NCBI GenBank assembly: GCA_965662545.1
Contig: CBFIHZ010000040.1
Coordinates: forward strand, 1-28,923
Reading direction: 5' to 3'
DNA length: 28,923 nt
Origin: CPC320 sp002684375
Lineage (GTDB): Bacteria > Pseudomonadota > Alphaproteobacteria > Rhodobacterales > Rhodobacteraceae
Both the position numbers and the translations under genes were made by a program. Positions 1 through 7,318 of this stretch are shown here, piece after piece. Positions within the stretch are counted from its first letter, which is position 1. Every line of letters starts with the position of its first letter. Below the pieces are notes generated by a model that was given only the letters and a program-made list of their open reading frames with translations, ran no database searches and was not told the origin of the DNA.

Positions 1-1
1 G

Positions 2-151
2 AATTTGACAACGCTGGTATGGTTAGGTGAAGAGCATGAAAATCCAACATCGCAGTATGAAAAATCCAGTGACATTTTTCCATTTAGAATGGAAATGTCT
101 TATTGGCCTAAACCACTTGTCTATTATCTCTTGTCAGACATAGAAGGTTAA
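2..151 (+). CDS. C-terminal end of an unrecognised protein (truncated by window start)
   Basis: Frame 2 is open from the first base of the window to a TAA at 149-151, giving 49 residues that begin NLTTLVWLGEEHENP and end YYLLSDIEG. The composition looks protein-like (charged and aromatic residues mixed, no low complexity), but I do not recognise a family. A perfect 8-bp inverted repeat lies about 70 bp downstream. Only the tail is visible, so function cannot be given and chance openness cannot be excluded. Confidence 0.3.
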   Translation, partial: NLTTLVWLGEEHENPTSQYEKSSDIFPFRMEMSYWPKPLVYYLLSDIEG

Positions 152-590
152 TGAACTGACTCAGACTATAAAATAACCCCCAAAGCACACAAAGCTGCCT
201 GACCCAAAAACACCACTCATGCGTCCGCTGGCAGCACAGCGGACCAATCAATGCCGCCCGAGCCTCGAAAATCCGAGAACCAAGACATTACGCAGAGGTC
301 TTTTGGAGCAAATCGTAGGTTGATCCACTGCATGATTATCCACGGTGCTTGAATTCATCTGATCGACAATGATACCTGAAGGTGGTCTGCTGACAGTATA
401 CCTCTTCTTGATACGCCCTTTTATTTCAGCGCATGCCTCGCAGATAATCCCGTGCAATCTCAGGCTGTCCTCTTTACCAAAATCGCGCAGGCTGAATGGC
501 ATTAGATTGATGATAAAATGAGTCATTGAAATATAACTGAAACTTACTGGCGGGAATTCATCCGATTTATTATTGGAGCTGGATACAGAC
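152..590. other. Stretch without a supported gene
   Basis: About 440 bp. It holds the inverted repeat at 223-244 and a 92-codon minus-strand open frame (526 to 248) with no visible ribosome binding site and no family I recognise. That frame is rich in Ser, Arg and Val and could be a decayed remnant or chance. I see no RNA gene here. Confidence 0.3.
223..244 (+). repeat. Perfect 8-bp inverted repeat, possible terminator
   Basis: GTCCGCTG at 223-230 pairs with CAGCGGAC at 237-244 around the 6-nt loop GCAGCA. It lies 72 bp past the stop of the truncated gene at the window start. There is no T-tract after it, so it would be a weak intrinsic terminator at best. Confidence 0.35.
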
Positions 591-1193
591 TTATATTAAC
601 GACTTACCTTGTCGTAAGTTGAGTATTTCAACTGGACCCAAGGTTTTGATAATATCCCGTAAACTCTGACCCGCGGGCACGGAAGCTGGCTTCTTAAATG
701 TATCGGTGATGCCATTGATCTTGCGAAAACGGCTTTGTTCTTGTTGAAAGCGAAAACTGTGGAAGACCGGTACATCAATTGGAACTTCAGCCTTACTGAG
801 GTCTGGTAAATCATTCAAATAAATTGCGGCTGCGGGACTTTGCGAAAGATCACAGCTCGTACGACAATGATTCTTGAAAAACATAAATACGTTATCGCGA
901 TAGCCTGGGTAATCAACGCCTATCACTGAAAAACACAAAACACAGTAGAGCCGCGTTGATTTTGCATCCTGCCGCAGCTGAAAGGCCTTCATAAAACTTT
1001 TACCGGTTATGGCTGAAATGTCTGAGCGCATATATATAAGTTCTGGCAAAGCAGAGGGATTTTTTCCGCCCTTTGTAGCGCCCCATTCCAAGGCTTGTCG
1101 GCAATCTTTACACCCGCAAAAAAGGCTAAGTTGCGGCTTGGTGAAGTTGAGATCGAAGCCACAGGCTCCACATTCACAATTAAGATCAGCCAT
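591..1193 (-). CDS. GFA/Mss4-like zinc-binding protein (glutathione-dependent formaldehyde-activating enzyme family-like)
   Basis: A protein of about 200 residues. The N-terminus carries a CECGAC motif, then CGCKDC about 20 residues later, and a CVLC pair in the middle. This spacing of Cys pairs is typical of the GFA/Mss4-like zinc fold (CENP-V/GFA family), in which the cysteines hold a structural zinc and may bind a glutathione adduct. The second half (IDVPVFHSF, QSLRDIIKTLGP) is not diagnostic. I place the start at the ATG 1193-1191, because AAGAAAGGATC lies just upstream and the cysteine motif begins five residues in; the frame is open further upstream to 1277, but that extension looks non-coding. 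No operon partner is visible. The family call is reasonable; the substrate is unknown. Confidence 0.6.
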   Translation of the reverse strand: MADLNCECGACGFDLNFTKPQLSLFCGCKDCRQALEWGATKGGKNPSALPELIYMRSDISAITGKSFMKAFQLRQDAKSTRLYCVLCFSVIGVDYPGYRDNVFMFFKNHCRTSCDLSQSPAAAIYLNDLPDLSKAEVPIDVPVFHSFRFQQEQSRFRKINGITDTFKKPASVPAGQSLRDIIKTLGPVEILNLRQGKSLI

Positions 1194-1635
1194 CCCTTGA
1201 TCCTTTCTTATAGAAATCGCTTGCCCTTTCAGAGCTACATTTAAATTTCTCGATCGGTGATGACAACATTTTACCATGGGACAACTTTCTTTTTAACACT
1301 TTTCAGGCCCAACCCAGCTGATATGTTGATACAGCAAAAATATGAGGTATCGGCCATGCGCACCCTCGTGACAGCATTGATGCCGCCCCGTGCTCTGCAA
1401 GTGAGGGCTGGGAATAACGCGGTGCATGGTGTTGTTTGGTGGAAAACGACGGCGATGGGCGGTATTCAGGTAAAGCGCGATGCCGGAGCTGGTTTATGGT
1501 CGAGGTCTGAACATAGCTGTACACCGCCAAACGAGGTGGTGTTGCTGATTGCAGCCGTGAACATTCCACTCCGCCTCGCTTCAGAAACAAAACCGAAAAT
1601 GGCTTGAGTTGGAGAAATATTGTGGCAAAAATAAC
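1194..1635. other. Stretch without a recognisable gene
   Basis: About 440 bp between the divergent zinc-protein gene and the PLP enzyme. A 116-codon plus frame (1257-1607) and a 124-codon minus frame (1677-1303) overlap each other; neither has a convincing ribosome binding site or a recognisable motif. It presumably contains promoters for the flanking genes, but I cannot point to clear -35/-10 boxes. The part from about 1370 to 1560 looks more GC-rich than its surroundings and may be a decayed gene. Confidence 0.3.
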
Positions 1636-3000
1636 ATGACCTTGGCGAGAAAACCAAAAATCCAAATGTCTGATCACACTGAGGGCGACGTCAACCTCTC
1701 ACCCAGACGTACGGCCTGGGCGGAAGACCATATCCATGAGTCGACGGCGCAAATACTGGCAGAAGACGCGCATTTTTTTCTGCATCAATCACTTTCGACA
1801 CCCTGCTTAAATGTGATCACGGAAAGTGACGGTATCTTCATAACGGATGTTCAAGGTCGCCAGATAATGGATTTCCATGGCAATAGTGTGCATCAAGTCG
1901 GATACGGTAACCAGCGCGTTATTGATGCGATGAAAGCGCAACTTGACAAGCTCCCGTTCTGCCCGCGGCGCTATACCAATCAAGTTGCGATAGACCTCGC
2001 GCGCCGTCTTGCCGAACTCGCCCCCGGCAGACTCAATAAAATGCTGTTCACGCCTGGTGGTACCTCTGCCATTGGGATGGCCCTCAAGCTGGCGCGTTAT
2101 GCAACCGGCCGACACAAGACTATCTCGATGTGGGACAGTTTTCACGGTGCATCGCTCGATGCCATTTCCATTGGTGGAGAAAGCTTGTTTCGCAAAGGTG
2201 TCGGACCGCTGTTGCCTGGAACCGAGCATATTCCACCTCCAACGCGGGGAAAATGCCACTTTAATTGTGCAGACGAAAACCATACCGGATGTGTTGATTA
2301 CCTTGAGTATGTACTTGAAATGGAGGGTGATGTTGGGGCGATTATCGCCGAACCGATGCGTTGGACAACGGTTGAATTGCCTCCAAAAACCTATTGGCAG
2401 CGGGTGCGAGAAATTTGTGACCGACACAACGTTTTATTAATATTTGATGAAATTCCATCAGCATTAGGACGTACGGGAAAAATGTTTGTTTGTGAACATT
2501 TTGACGTGATCCCAGATATGCTGGTAATCGGTAAAGGATTGGGTGGCGGGGTATTCCCTTTGGCCGCCCTAATTGTGAATGAGGATCTGGATGTCGTAGG
2601 TGACCGCGCGCTTGGTCACTATACCCATGAAAAAAGCTCGGTAGGCTGCGCTGCGGCCCTCGCGACATTGGATTGCCTTTACGAGGATGGGCTCATTGAA
2701 AACGCGGTTGAGTTGGGTCGACAGGGAATGGCTCGGCTTGAGGATATGAAGACGAGATTTCCATTAATCCGAGATGTGCGAGGTCTTGGCCTGTTCTTTG
2801 GTATTGACCTATGGTTGGATAATGAACCAGCGAGAGACCAAGCAGACGAGGTATTGTATCATTCGCTATCGCGTGGATTGAGTTACAAAGTCGGTGGCGG
2901 GTCGGTTTTGACACTATGTCCACCAATGACGATTACATCAGACGAATTGACGACTGCCCTAGACATAATCGAAGAGGGGATCGCTTCGGTCTCTGAGTGA
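1636..3000 (+). CDS. Class III aminotransferase-fold PLP enzyme, PbfA-like (possible (R)-1-hydroxy-2-aminoethylphosphonate ammonia-lyase)
   Basis: About 454 residues with the class III (ornithine/GABA type) aminotransferase layout: FTPGGTSAIGMALK for phosphate binding, WDSFHG, LIFDEIPSALGRTG with the Asp that contacts the PLP nitrogen, and IGKGLGGG with the Schiff-base Lys. The N-terminal EGDVNLSPRR and HQSLSTPCLN blocks and the THEKSSVGCAAALAT region match, from memory, the subgroup containing PbfA, which eliminates ammonia from hydroxy-aminoethylphosphonate to give phosphonoacetaldehyde. No phosphonate genes (phnW, phnX, phnA or transport) lie in this window, so the substrate is inferred from sequence only. 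The frame opens at a TTG at 1609; I chose the ATG at 1636, and the ATG at 1666 (five residues before EGDVNLSP) is equally plausible because none has a good ribosome binding site. The PLP fold is near certain; the lyase call is moderate. Confidence 0.8.
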   Translation: MTLARKPKIQMSDHTEGDVNLSPRRTAWAEDHIHESTAQILAEDAHFFLHQSLSTPCLNVITESDGIFITDVQGRQIMDFHGNSVHQVGYGNQRVIDAMKAQLDKLPFCPRRYTNQVAIDLARRLAELAPGRLNKMLFTPGGTSAIGMALKLARYATGRHKTISMWDSFHGASLDAISIGGESLFRKGVGPLLPGTEHIPPPTRGKCHFNCADENHTGCVDYLEYVLEMEGDVGAIIAEPMRWTTVELPPKTYWQRVREICDRHNVLLIFDEIPSALGRTGKMFVCEHFDVIPDMLVIGKGLGGGVFPLAALIVNEDLDVVGDRALGHYTHEKSSVGCAAALATLDCLYEDGLIENAVELGRQGMARLEDMKTRFPLIRDVRGLGLFFGIDLWLDNEPARDQADEVLYHSLSRGLSYKVGGGSVLTLCPPMTITSDELTTALDIIEEGIASVSE

Positions 3001-3074
3001 GACTTGGTGCTATTTATGCGACCATTTTGCCATCTTTTTTAGGCAAACTAGGGTTTGTTCTTGGGCTGCAATTT

Positions 3075-3185
3075 TCATTGGTTCTGTTTGCTGGCCACTG
3101 CCTCTTTCAGGGCTTCGATGCAGAAGGCTGCATCCATGGTCTTGGACAGCCGTCGCGCCTGTAGCTTGTGATGGTATTCGTTCAT
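3075..3185 (-). pseudogene. IS3-family transposase (OrfB, integrase core) remnant
   Basis: The minus strand from the ATG at 3185 reads 36 residues containing RRLSKTMDAAFCIEALKEAVA. This closely resembles the stretch of IS3-type OrfB transposases that precedes the NTDQGSQFTS block of the DDE core. The frame stops (TGA 3077-3075) before that catalytic block, and neither the upstream OrfB part nor OrfA is present. No terminal inverted repeats were seen. It is therefore a small dead fragment of an insertion sequence, left between the PLP enzyme and the next gene. Confidence 0.6.
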
Positions 3186-3297
3186 GATGGATCAAATTAT
3201 ATCAATTTTATGTATAAATTTTAGGTATTTTTTGTTGGCTTGACAACAATGAAAGGAACAGACAACTGGTAATAAACCGGCTGTAGGACGTAGTGTT

Positions 3298-3909
3298 TTG
3301 GTAAATAAAAGTTACGTTATATCATGGCTTAAAAAAGATTTAGAGGCATTGAGCCTGTATAATCTAGTGGTTGTCGTCGTGATTTACTGGGCGACGTACG
3401 GCGTTGTGGCTAAGATATTTACTCCATTGCAGGCTCAATTTGTATCGAATAGTGATCTAGCCTCACTTTTATTTTTACCACATGGAGTAAGGGTCTTAAC
3501 TTGTGTCATCTATGGGGCCCGCTGGGGTGGAGCCTACTTGTTGATAGCAACCGTCGTCACAAGCATTTTTTATGGAACTATCGTTAATCACGAGTTCTTC
3601 ACACAACTTTTACTAATAGCCATAGGGGCTCTGTCTGTCCCTGCTGCCTTTATCTTCCTCGAATTTATTCACGAGGACACAAAAATAGGACTAACACGAG
3701 TAAAGCATAACACCTTTAAAACCATCCTATATTTATCATTGATTTCGTCAGTTATTAATTCCTTAGGTCAATCATTGGTAATCGACGGTCTGAGTGACTT
3801 TACGGTTCAACCAAGACTAATACTCAAGTTCCTAATTGGCGATATGCTTGGAACTTTGGCATTGTTCGTTGCCTTGAGATTTTTTCTCAACAGACTCAAA
3901 TTGTCTTGA
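3298..3909 (+). CDS. Small integral membrane protein, MASE1-like appearance
   Basis: 203 residues dominated by hydrophobic segments: about 20-42, 58-80 (LASLLFLPHGVRVLTCVIYG), 82-100, 105-125, 143-165 and 175-198. The LPHGVRVL...GARWG block and the repeated short helices resemble MASE1-type sensory membrane domains, but no GGDEF, kinase or other output domain follows, so it is a stand-alone membrane unit. The start is a TTG at 3298, with AGGA at 3285-3288 nine bases upstream; no ATG gives the full N-terminus. The gene is AT-rich compared with the catabolic operons. Its 3' end overlaps the convergent winged-helix gene by 14 bp. The family is uncertain. Confidence 0.55.
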   Translation: MVNKSYVISWLKKDLEALSLYNLVVVVVIYWATYGVVAKIFTPLQAQFVSNSDLASLLFLPHGVRVLTCVIYGARWGGAYLLIATVVTSIFYGTIVNHEFFTQLLLIAIGALSVPAAFIFLEFIHEDTKIGLTRVKHNTFKTILYLSLISSVINSLGQSLVIDGLSDFTVQPRLILKFLIGDMLGTLALFVALRFFLNRLKLS

Positions 3910-4183
3910 TCAAAACATACGCGTTTCTTTTGCGGTCGTTCGCCTTGGTGATAAAGCCTTTTTGGAGTAAGCTGCGCACCACTCGGTGATAGGTTGCGTG
4001 GGGGATATCCAACATTTTGACTGTGTCTTTGAGTAAATCAGACGAAAACTCGTTATTATGATCAGCAATTTCTAGAACGCCGTAATACATTTCTTTTTCC
4101 AATAAAGATAAATGCTGCAATTCTAAGCCAGCTTCAGCAAAATTCAGTGTCTTTTTCAGATTTAATAGGGTTTCCCTATTCAT
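3896..4183 (-). CDS. Small winged-helix (MarR-like) DNA-binding protein
   Basis: 95 residues. The segment LSLLEKEMYYGVLEIAD followed by LLKDTVKMLDIPHATYHRVVRSLLQKGFITKANDRKR reads as helix 1, then helix-turn-helix with recognition helix HATYHRVVRSLLQKG, then a basic wing. This is the pattern of MarR/winged-helix regulators that choose helper sequences by a short wHTH alone. No ligand or dimerisation domain is evident. It is convergent with the membrane protein gene. The target is unknown; the membrane protein and the broken reading frame beside it are the nearest candidates. Confidence 0.55.
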   Translation of the reverse strand: MNRETLLNLKKTLNFAEAGLELQHLSLLEKEMYYGVLEIADHNNEFSSDLLKDTVKMLDIPHATYHRVVRSLLQKGFITKANDRKRNAYVLIKTI

Positions 4184-4341
4184 TTCAAAACGCCCATTCC
4201 AACATAAAAAAAATATTATCCACTATCACCAATACAGCAAGACCAGAAAATGTCAATCTGAGACATGTTAAATACCATGGTCCAATTCTGGGTTGCACCG
4301 CTTACCCAGTGGTTTCTGAGATTATGCAGGAACATTTGTAA

Positions 4342-4671
4342 TTATACGCCAAAAGTTATTACCACCCAGTGAAAAATGACTGGGGCGCTGGTTTTAAGAC
4401 CCTTTGTGTGCTGGAGTATGGCGAACTCACTAAGGCGTTTGGTTCGTCACGGGTTTGGCCACGTCAGTTCTGTCTTGCAAGATCTGAACAACATCAAGAT
4501 CATTAGGTTGTTGATGCGGTGCTATCTGCCGCTGATAAATACTTTGCGGCAGGCTTCGCAAAGCCAATAGAGATGTTCTCATCTAGAGTTACCCGCGTGG
4601 AAACAACGCCTACGGTTGGTTTTAGGGATGTCACTGTCGAAATCGAGTTGCCGAACGACCAGCAGACATGA
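4342..4671 (+). pseudogene. Unrecognised reading frame broken by an in-frame TAG
   Basis: One frame reads LYAKSYYHPVKNDWGAG and onward to a TAG at 4504-4506, then continues without shift as VVDAVLSAADKYFAAGF...DVTVEIELPNDQQT to a TGA at 4669-4671. The same frame is also open upstream (ending ...VVSEIMQEHL) up to a TAA at 4339-4341. Both pieces have protein-like composition, and the lack of any frame change across the stop suggests a gene killed by point mutation rather than chance. I do not recognise the family. A GTG at 4369 could have been a start, but no good ribosome binding site is seen. Confidence 0.3.
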
Positions 4672-4706
4672 GCTTATCTGTAGAGATCAAAAGTGAAAGT
4701 TTATTA

Positions 4707-4720
4707 TTTGCGCGCGAAAA
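4707..4720. promoter_or_regulatory. Putative operator for the LacI-type repressor (upstream copy)
   Basis: TTTGCGCGCGAAAA is a near palindrome (CGCGCG centre, TTT/AAA arms) 62 bp before the repressor gene. It matches at 12 of 14 positions the perfect palindrome found before smoE (5819-5832). Paired operators before the regulator and its target are typical of LacI-family autoregulation. Confidence 0.6.
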
Positions 4721-4781
4721 GTAACAATGTTATTGATGTAAACTTGTATCTTAACAAAGAAATATCACAGGGCGAACGTGG

Positions 4782-5807
4782 ATGGCTGGCAACAAAATTC
4801 GAAACATGGAAGAGTTCGCAAGCGTGAGCGGCATTTCCCGACCTACAGTATCAAAGTACTTTAATGACCCGGGAAGTGTGAGGGACACGACGCGCACCCG
4901 TATCGAAGCGGCGCTGGAGTTGCACGATTATCGCCCAAATATCTATGCGATGAACCAAAATCGTAAACTGACGAAGAATGTTGGCATAGTGGTCCCACTG
5001 TTGAGTGACCCCTATTTTGCAGAAATTGCACGCAACCTTGAGCAAAGGTGTCTTGCTGCTGGTTATCGTCCGACCCTATTCAGTTCACACGGAGATCCTG
5101 CGTTGGAGGTTGAGGTTCTTGATACATTGCGCTCTCTTAAACCCGCTGGTGTGTTATTGGCGCCTTTGGGACGCGCATCGGATGGGAAAGCGCTGGAGAA
5201 ATTTTGCGAAGATGTGCCTACCTTGATCTTTGACAGCAGCGTTGATCAGATCGGCCTTGCATTTGTGGGTTCTGATAACTTTCAATTCACCACCCATATC
5301 ACCGACTATTTGTGCCGCACCGGCGAACCGCCCTGTTTTTTTGAAATGAAAACGCCTGCAAACCCTAACGCGCACCGACGCCGTCAAAGTTATCTTAGGG
5401 CGATGGAGGCGTTTGGACATACCCCAGACGTTATCTCAGTGGAAGGTGAGGGCTGGGGATTTGAAGAAATTGGGCTTTTGGGAGGTCACGATGCACTCAA
5501 GCGGGGACGTTTTTCGACAAATACAATTCTGTGCAGTAACGATCGTTTGGCGATTGGACTGCTGACGGCTTGTTATGAGCAAGGTATCCGCGTGGGGCGT
5601 GGCGAAGCCTGCCTGATTCGGGTTGCGGGACAAGACGGGCATCCGTATTCGCGTTACACTTGCCCACCTTTGACCACGATTTCACATAACTATGACGCGG
5701 TGTCCCAGACTGCAGCCGAGGCGCTTTTTGCTGCAATCGATGGGCAAGTAGCAGCTTGGAAAAGCACAAGATTAGAGGGGAAATTGATCTTGCGTGACTC
5801 CGCGTGA
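4782..5807 (+). CDS. LacI/PurR-family transcriptional repressor of the polyol operon
   Basis: 341 residues. The N-terminal helix-turn-helix is at about residues 8-28 (MEEFASVSGISRPTVSKYFN), followed by the hinge region (ALELHDYRPN) and, from about residue 65 (NVGIVVPLLSDPYFAEI), a periplasmic-binding-protein-like sugar-sensing domain running to the end. Length and layout are normal for the family. ATG at 4782 has CAGGGCG about 10 bases upstream. The gene lies directly before smoE in the same direction, and matching palindromes precede both, so it most likely represses smoE-mtlK and itself until a polyol or a derived ketose binds. The inducer is inferred. In contrast to E. coli LacI, the recognised site here is CG-centred. 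Confidence 0.9.
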   Translation: MAGNKIRNMEEFASVSGISRPTVSKYFNDPGSVRDTTRTRIEAALELHDYRPNIYAMNQNRKLTKNVGIVVPLLSDPYFAEIARNLEQRCLAAGYRPTLFSSHGDPALEVEVLDTLRSLKPAGVLLAPLGRASDGKALEKFCEDVPTLIFDSSVDQIGLAFVGSDNFQFTTHITDYLCRTGEPPCFFEMKTPANPNAHRRRQSYLRAMEAFGHTPDVISVEGEGWGFEEIGLLGGHDALKRGRFSTNTILCSNDRLAIGLLTACYEQGIRVGRGEACLIRVAGQDGHPYSRYTCPPLTTISHNYDAVSQTAAEALFAAIDGQVAAWKSTRLEGKLILRDSA

Positions 5808-5818
5808 ATGCCATTTAG

Positions 5819-5832
5819 TTTACGCGCGTAAA
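5819..5832. promoter_or_regulatory. Putative operator for the LacI-type repressor (before smoE)
   Basis: TTTACGCGCGTAAA is a perfect 14-bp palindrome lying 12 bp after the repressor stop codon and 72 bp before smoE. It sits just upstream of a TTGACG hexamer. The CG-centred palindrome with A/T arms is typical of LacI-family sites, and a 12/14 copy precedes the repressor gene itself. Confidence 0.7.
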
Positions 5833-5839
5833 TTATTTG

Positions 5840-5869
5840 TTGACGTCGCGTTGTTTATTTGATTAGGCT
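5840..5869 (+). promoter_or_regulatory. Candidate promoter for the smo operon
   Basis: TTGACG at 5840-5845 is a good -35 hexamer; TAGGCT at 5864-5869, 18 bp further on, is a poor -10. The -35 lies seven bases after the operator palindrome, consistent with repressor control. The -10 assignment is weak. Confidence 0.4.
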
Positions 5870-5903
5870 TGGCCCATCACATCCAAACCAGGGAGGAATT
5901 AGG

Positions 5904-7208
5904 ATGTCTTTGAAGAGCACACTTTGTGCCGCGACTGCGCTTTCGCTGATCACTGCAGGCGGCGCTTTTGCGGAAAACCTCACCATAGCGACTGTGAACA
6001 ATGGTGATATGATCCGCATGCAGGGTCTGACTGACGACTTCACCGCCAAGACGGGTCACACTGTTGAGTGGGTCACGCTGGAAGAGAACGTATTGCGCCA
6101 GCGCGTTACCACTGACATCTCGACCAAAGGCGGTGCCTTCGATATCATGACAATCGGTATGTATGAAACCCCGATCTGGGGCGCGAACGGCTGGTTGGTT
6201 TCACTTGACGATTTGTCCGCTGAGTATGACGCCGCTGATATCTTACCGGCCATGGCCGGCGGTCTGTCCCATGACGGTACGCTTTTTGCGGCCCCATTTT
6301 ATGGCGAAAGCTCGATGGTTATGTACAGGACCGACTTGATGGCTGCCGCCGGTCTTGAAATGCCCGATGCACCATCTTGGTCCTTCATCGCCAAGGCCGC
6401 TCGTGCAATGACAGATCGAGATGCTGAAATCAACGGTATTTGCCTGCGCGGCAAGGCTGGTTGGGGCGAAGGCGGTGCTTTTATAACTGCGATGTCTAAC
6501 TCTTTTGGTGCACGCTGGTTTGACGAAGATTGGAATGCCCAGTTCGATACTCGTGAATGGTCAGATACACTGAATTTTTATAAAAATATGATGACTGACG
6601 CCGGCCCTGCAGGATATGCAACCAACGGGTTCAATGAAAACTTGTCGCTGTTCCAACAGGGTAAATGCGGCATGTGGATTGACGCAACTGTGGCGGCGTC
6701 CTTTGTGACCAACCCCAAAGACTCGACGGTTGCTGACAAAGTAAGCTTTACGCTGGCCCCCGATAATGGTTTGGGCGTCCGCTCTAACTGGTTGTGGGCG
6801 TGGGCTCTGGCAATTCCTGCCGGTTCTCAGAAAGAAGCGGCAGCCAAGCAGTTTATCGAATGGGCAACGGGCACTGGCTATATCGAGCTGGTTGCAGCCA
6901 ACGAAGGTTGGGCCAATGTGCCTCCAGGCGCACGGACATCGCTGTATGAAAATCCAGATTACAAGTCTGTGCCTTTCGCACAGATGACGCTGGATTCGAT
7001 CCTGTCAGCTGATCCCAATAATTCGACCGTTGATCCAAGCCCCTATGTCGGCGTCCAGTTTGCCGCCATTCCGGAGTTTGCGGGCATTGCAACGGAAGTC
7101 AGCCAGGAATTCTCTGCCGCTTATGCAGGTCAGCAAACCATCGCAGAAGCACTGGAGAAAGCGCAGGCGATCACGAACGACGCGATGGAAGCCGCAGGCT
7201 ACCGCTAA
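5904..7208 (+). CDS. smoE: Sorbitol/mannitol ABC transporter substrate-binding protein
   Basis: 434 residues. The N-terminus MSLKSTLCAATALSLITAGGAFA is a secretion signal with a likely cut after AFA, so the mature protein acts in the periplasm. The rest is a family 1 extracellular solute-binding protein (ENLTIATVNNGDM, then FDIMTIGMYETPIWGANGWL), the type that delivers polyols to CUT1 ABC importers. Start ATG 5904 has GGAGG at 5892-5896; an open frame extends upstream to 5859 but lacks such a site. It heads smoE-smoF-smoG-smoK-smoS-mtlK, and this order with two polyol dehydrogenases is what identifies it as SmoE rather than a generic sugar binder. A GC-rich stem-loop follows the stop codon. 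Confidence 0.9.
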   Translation: MSLKSTLCAATALSLITAGGAFAENLTIATVNNGDMIRMQGLTDDFTAKTGHTVEWVTLEENVLRQRVTTDISTKGGAFDIMTIGMYETPIWGANGWLVSLDDLSAEYDAADILPAMAGGLSHDGTLFAAPFYGESSMVMYRTDLMAAAGLEMPDAPSWSFIAKAARAMTDRDAEINGICLRGKAGWGEGGAFITAMSNSFGARWFDEDWNAQFDTREWSDTLNFYKNMMTDAGPAGYATNGFNENLSLFQQGKCGMWIDATVAASFVTNPKDSTVADKVSFTLAPDNGLGVRSNWLWAWALAIPAGSQKEAAAKQFIEWATGTGYIELVAANEGWANVPPGARTSLYENPDYKSVPFAQMTLDSILSADPNNSTVDPSPYVGVQFAAIPEFAGIATEVSQEFSAAYAGQQTIAEALEKAQAITNDAMEAAGYR

Positions 7209-7222
7209 GCGTCCTCCCGCCG

Positions 7223-7246
7223 GGGGGCGGTCGCTGCGCCGCCCCC
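7223..7246 (+). promoter_or_regulatory. GC-rich stem-loop between smoE and smoF
   Basis: GGGGGCGG (7223-7230) pairs perfectly with CCGCCCCC (7239-7246) around an 8-nt loop. There is no T-run after it, so it is more likely an RNA-stabilising or partly attenuating hairpin than a full terminator. In many binding-protein operons such a structure keeps the binding-protein message more abundant than the permease message. Confidence 0.6.
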
Positions 7247-7318
7247 TGTGCCAAGACATTCTTATTGACCTTTGTACCATCCTGGATGGGATCTCTGTCC
7301 ACAGGAAAGCACCACCCA

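Noticed and set aside
1257..1677. Overlapping plus and minus open frames of 116 and 124 codons
   Set aside because: No ribosome binding site, no motif, mutually overlapping; not supported as genes.
1807..2427. 206-codon minus-strand open frame
   Set aside because: Antisense to the PLP enzyme, which has full class III aminotransferase motifs.
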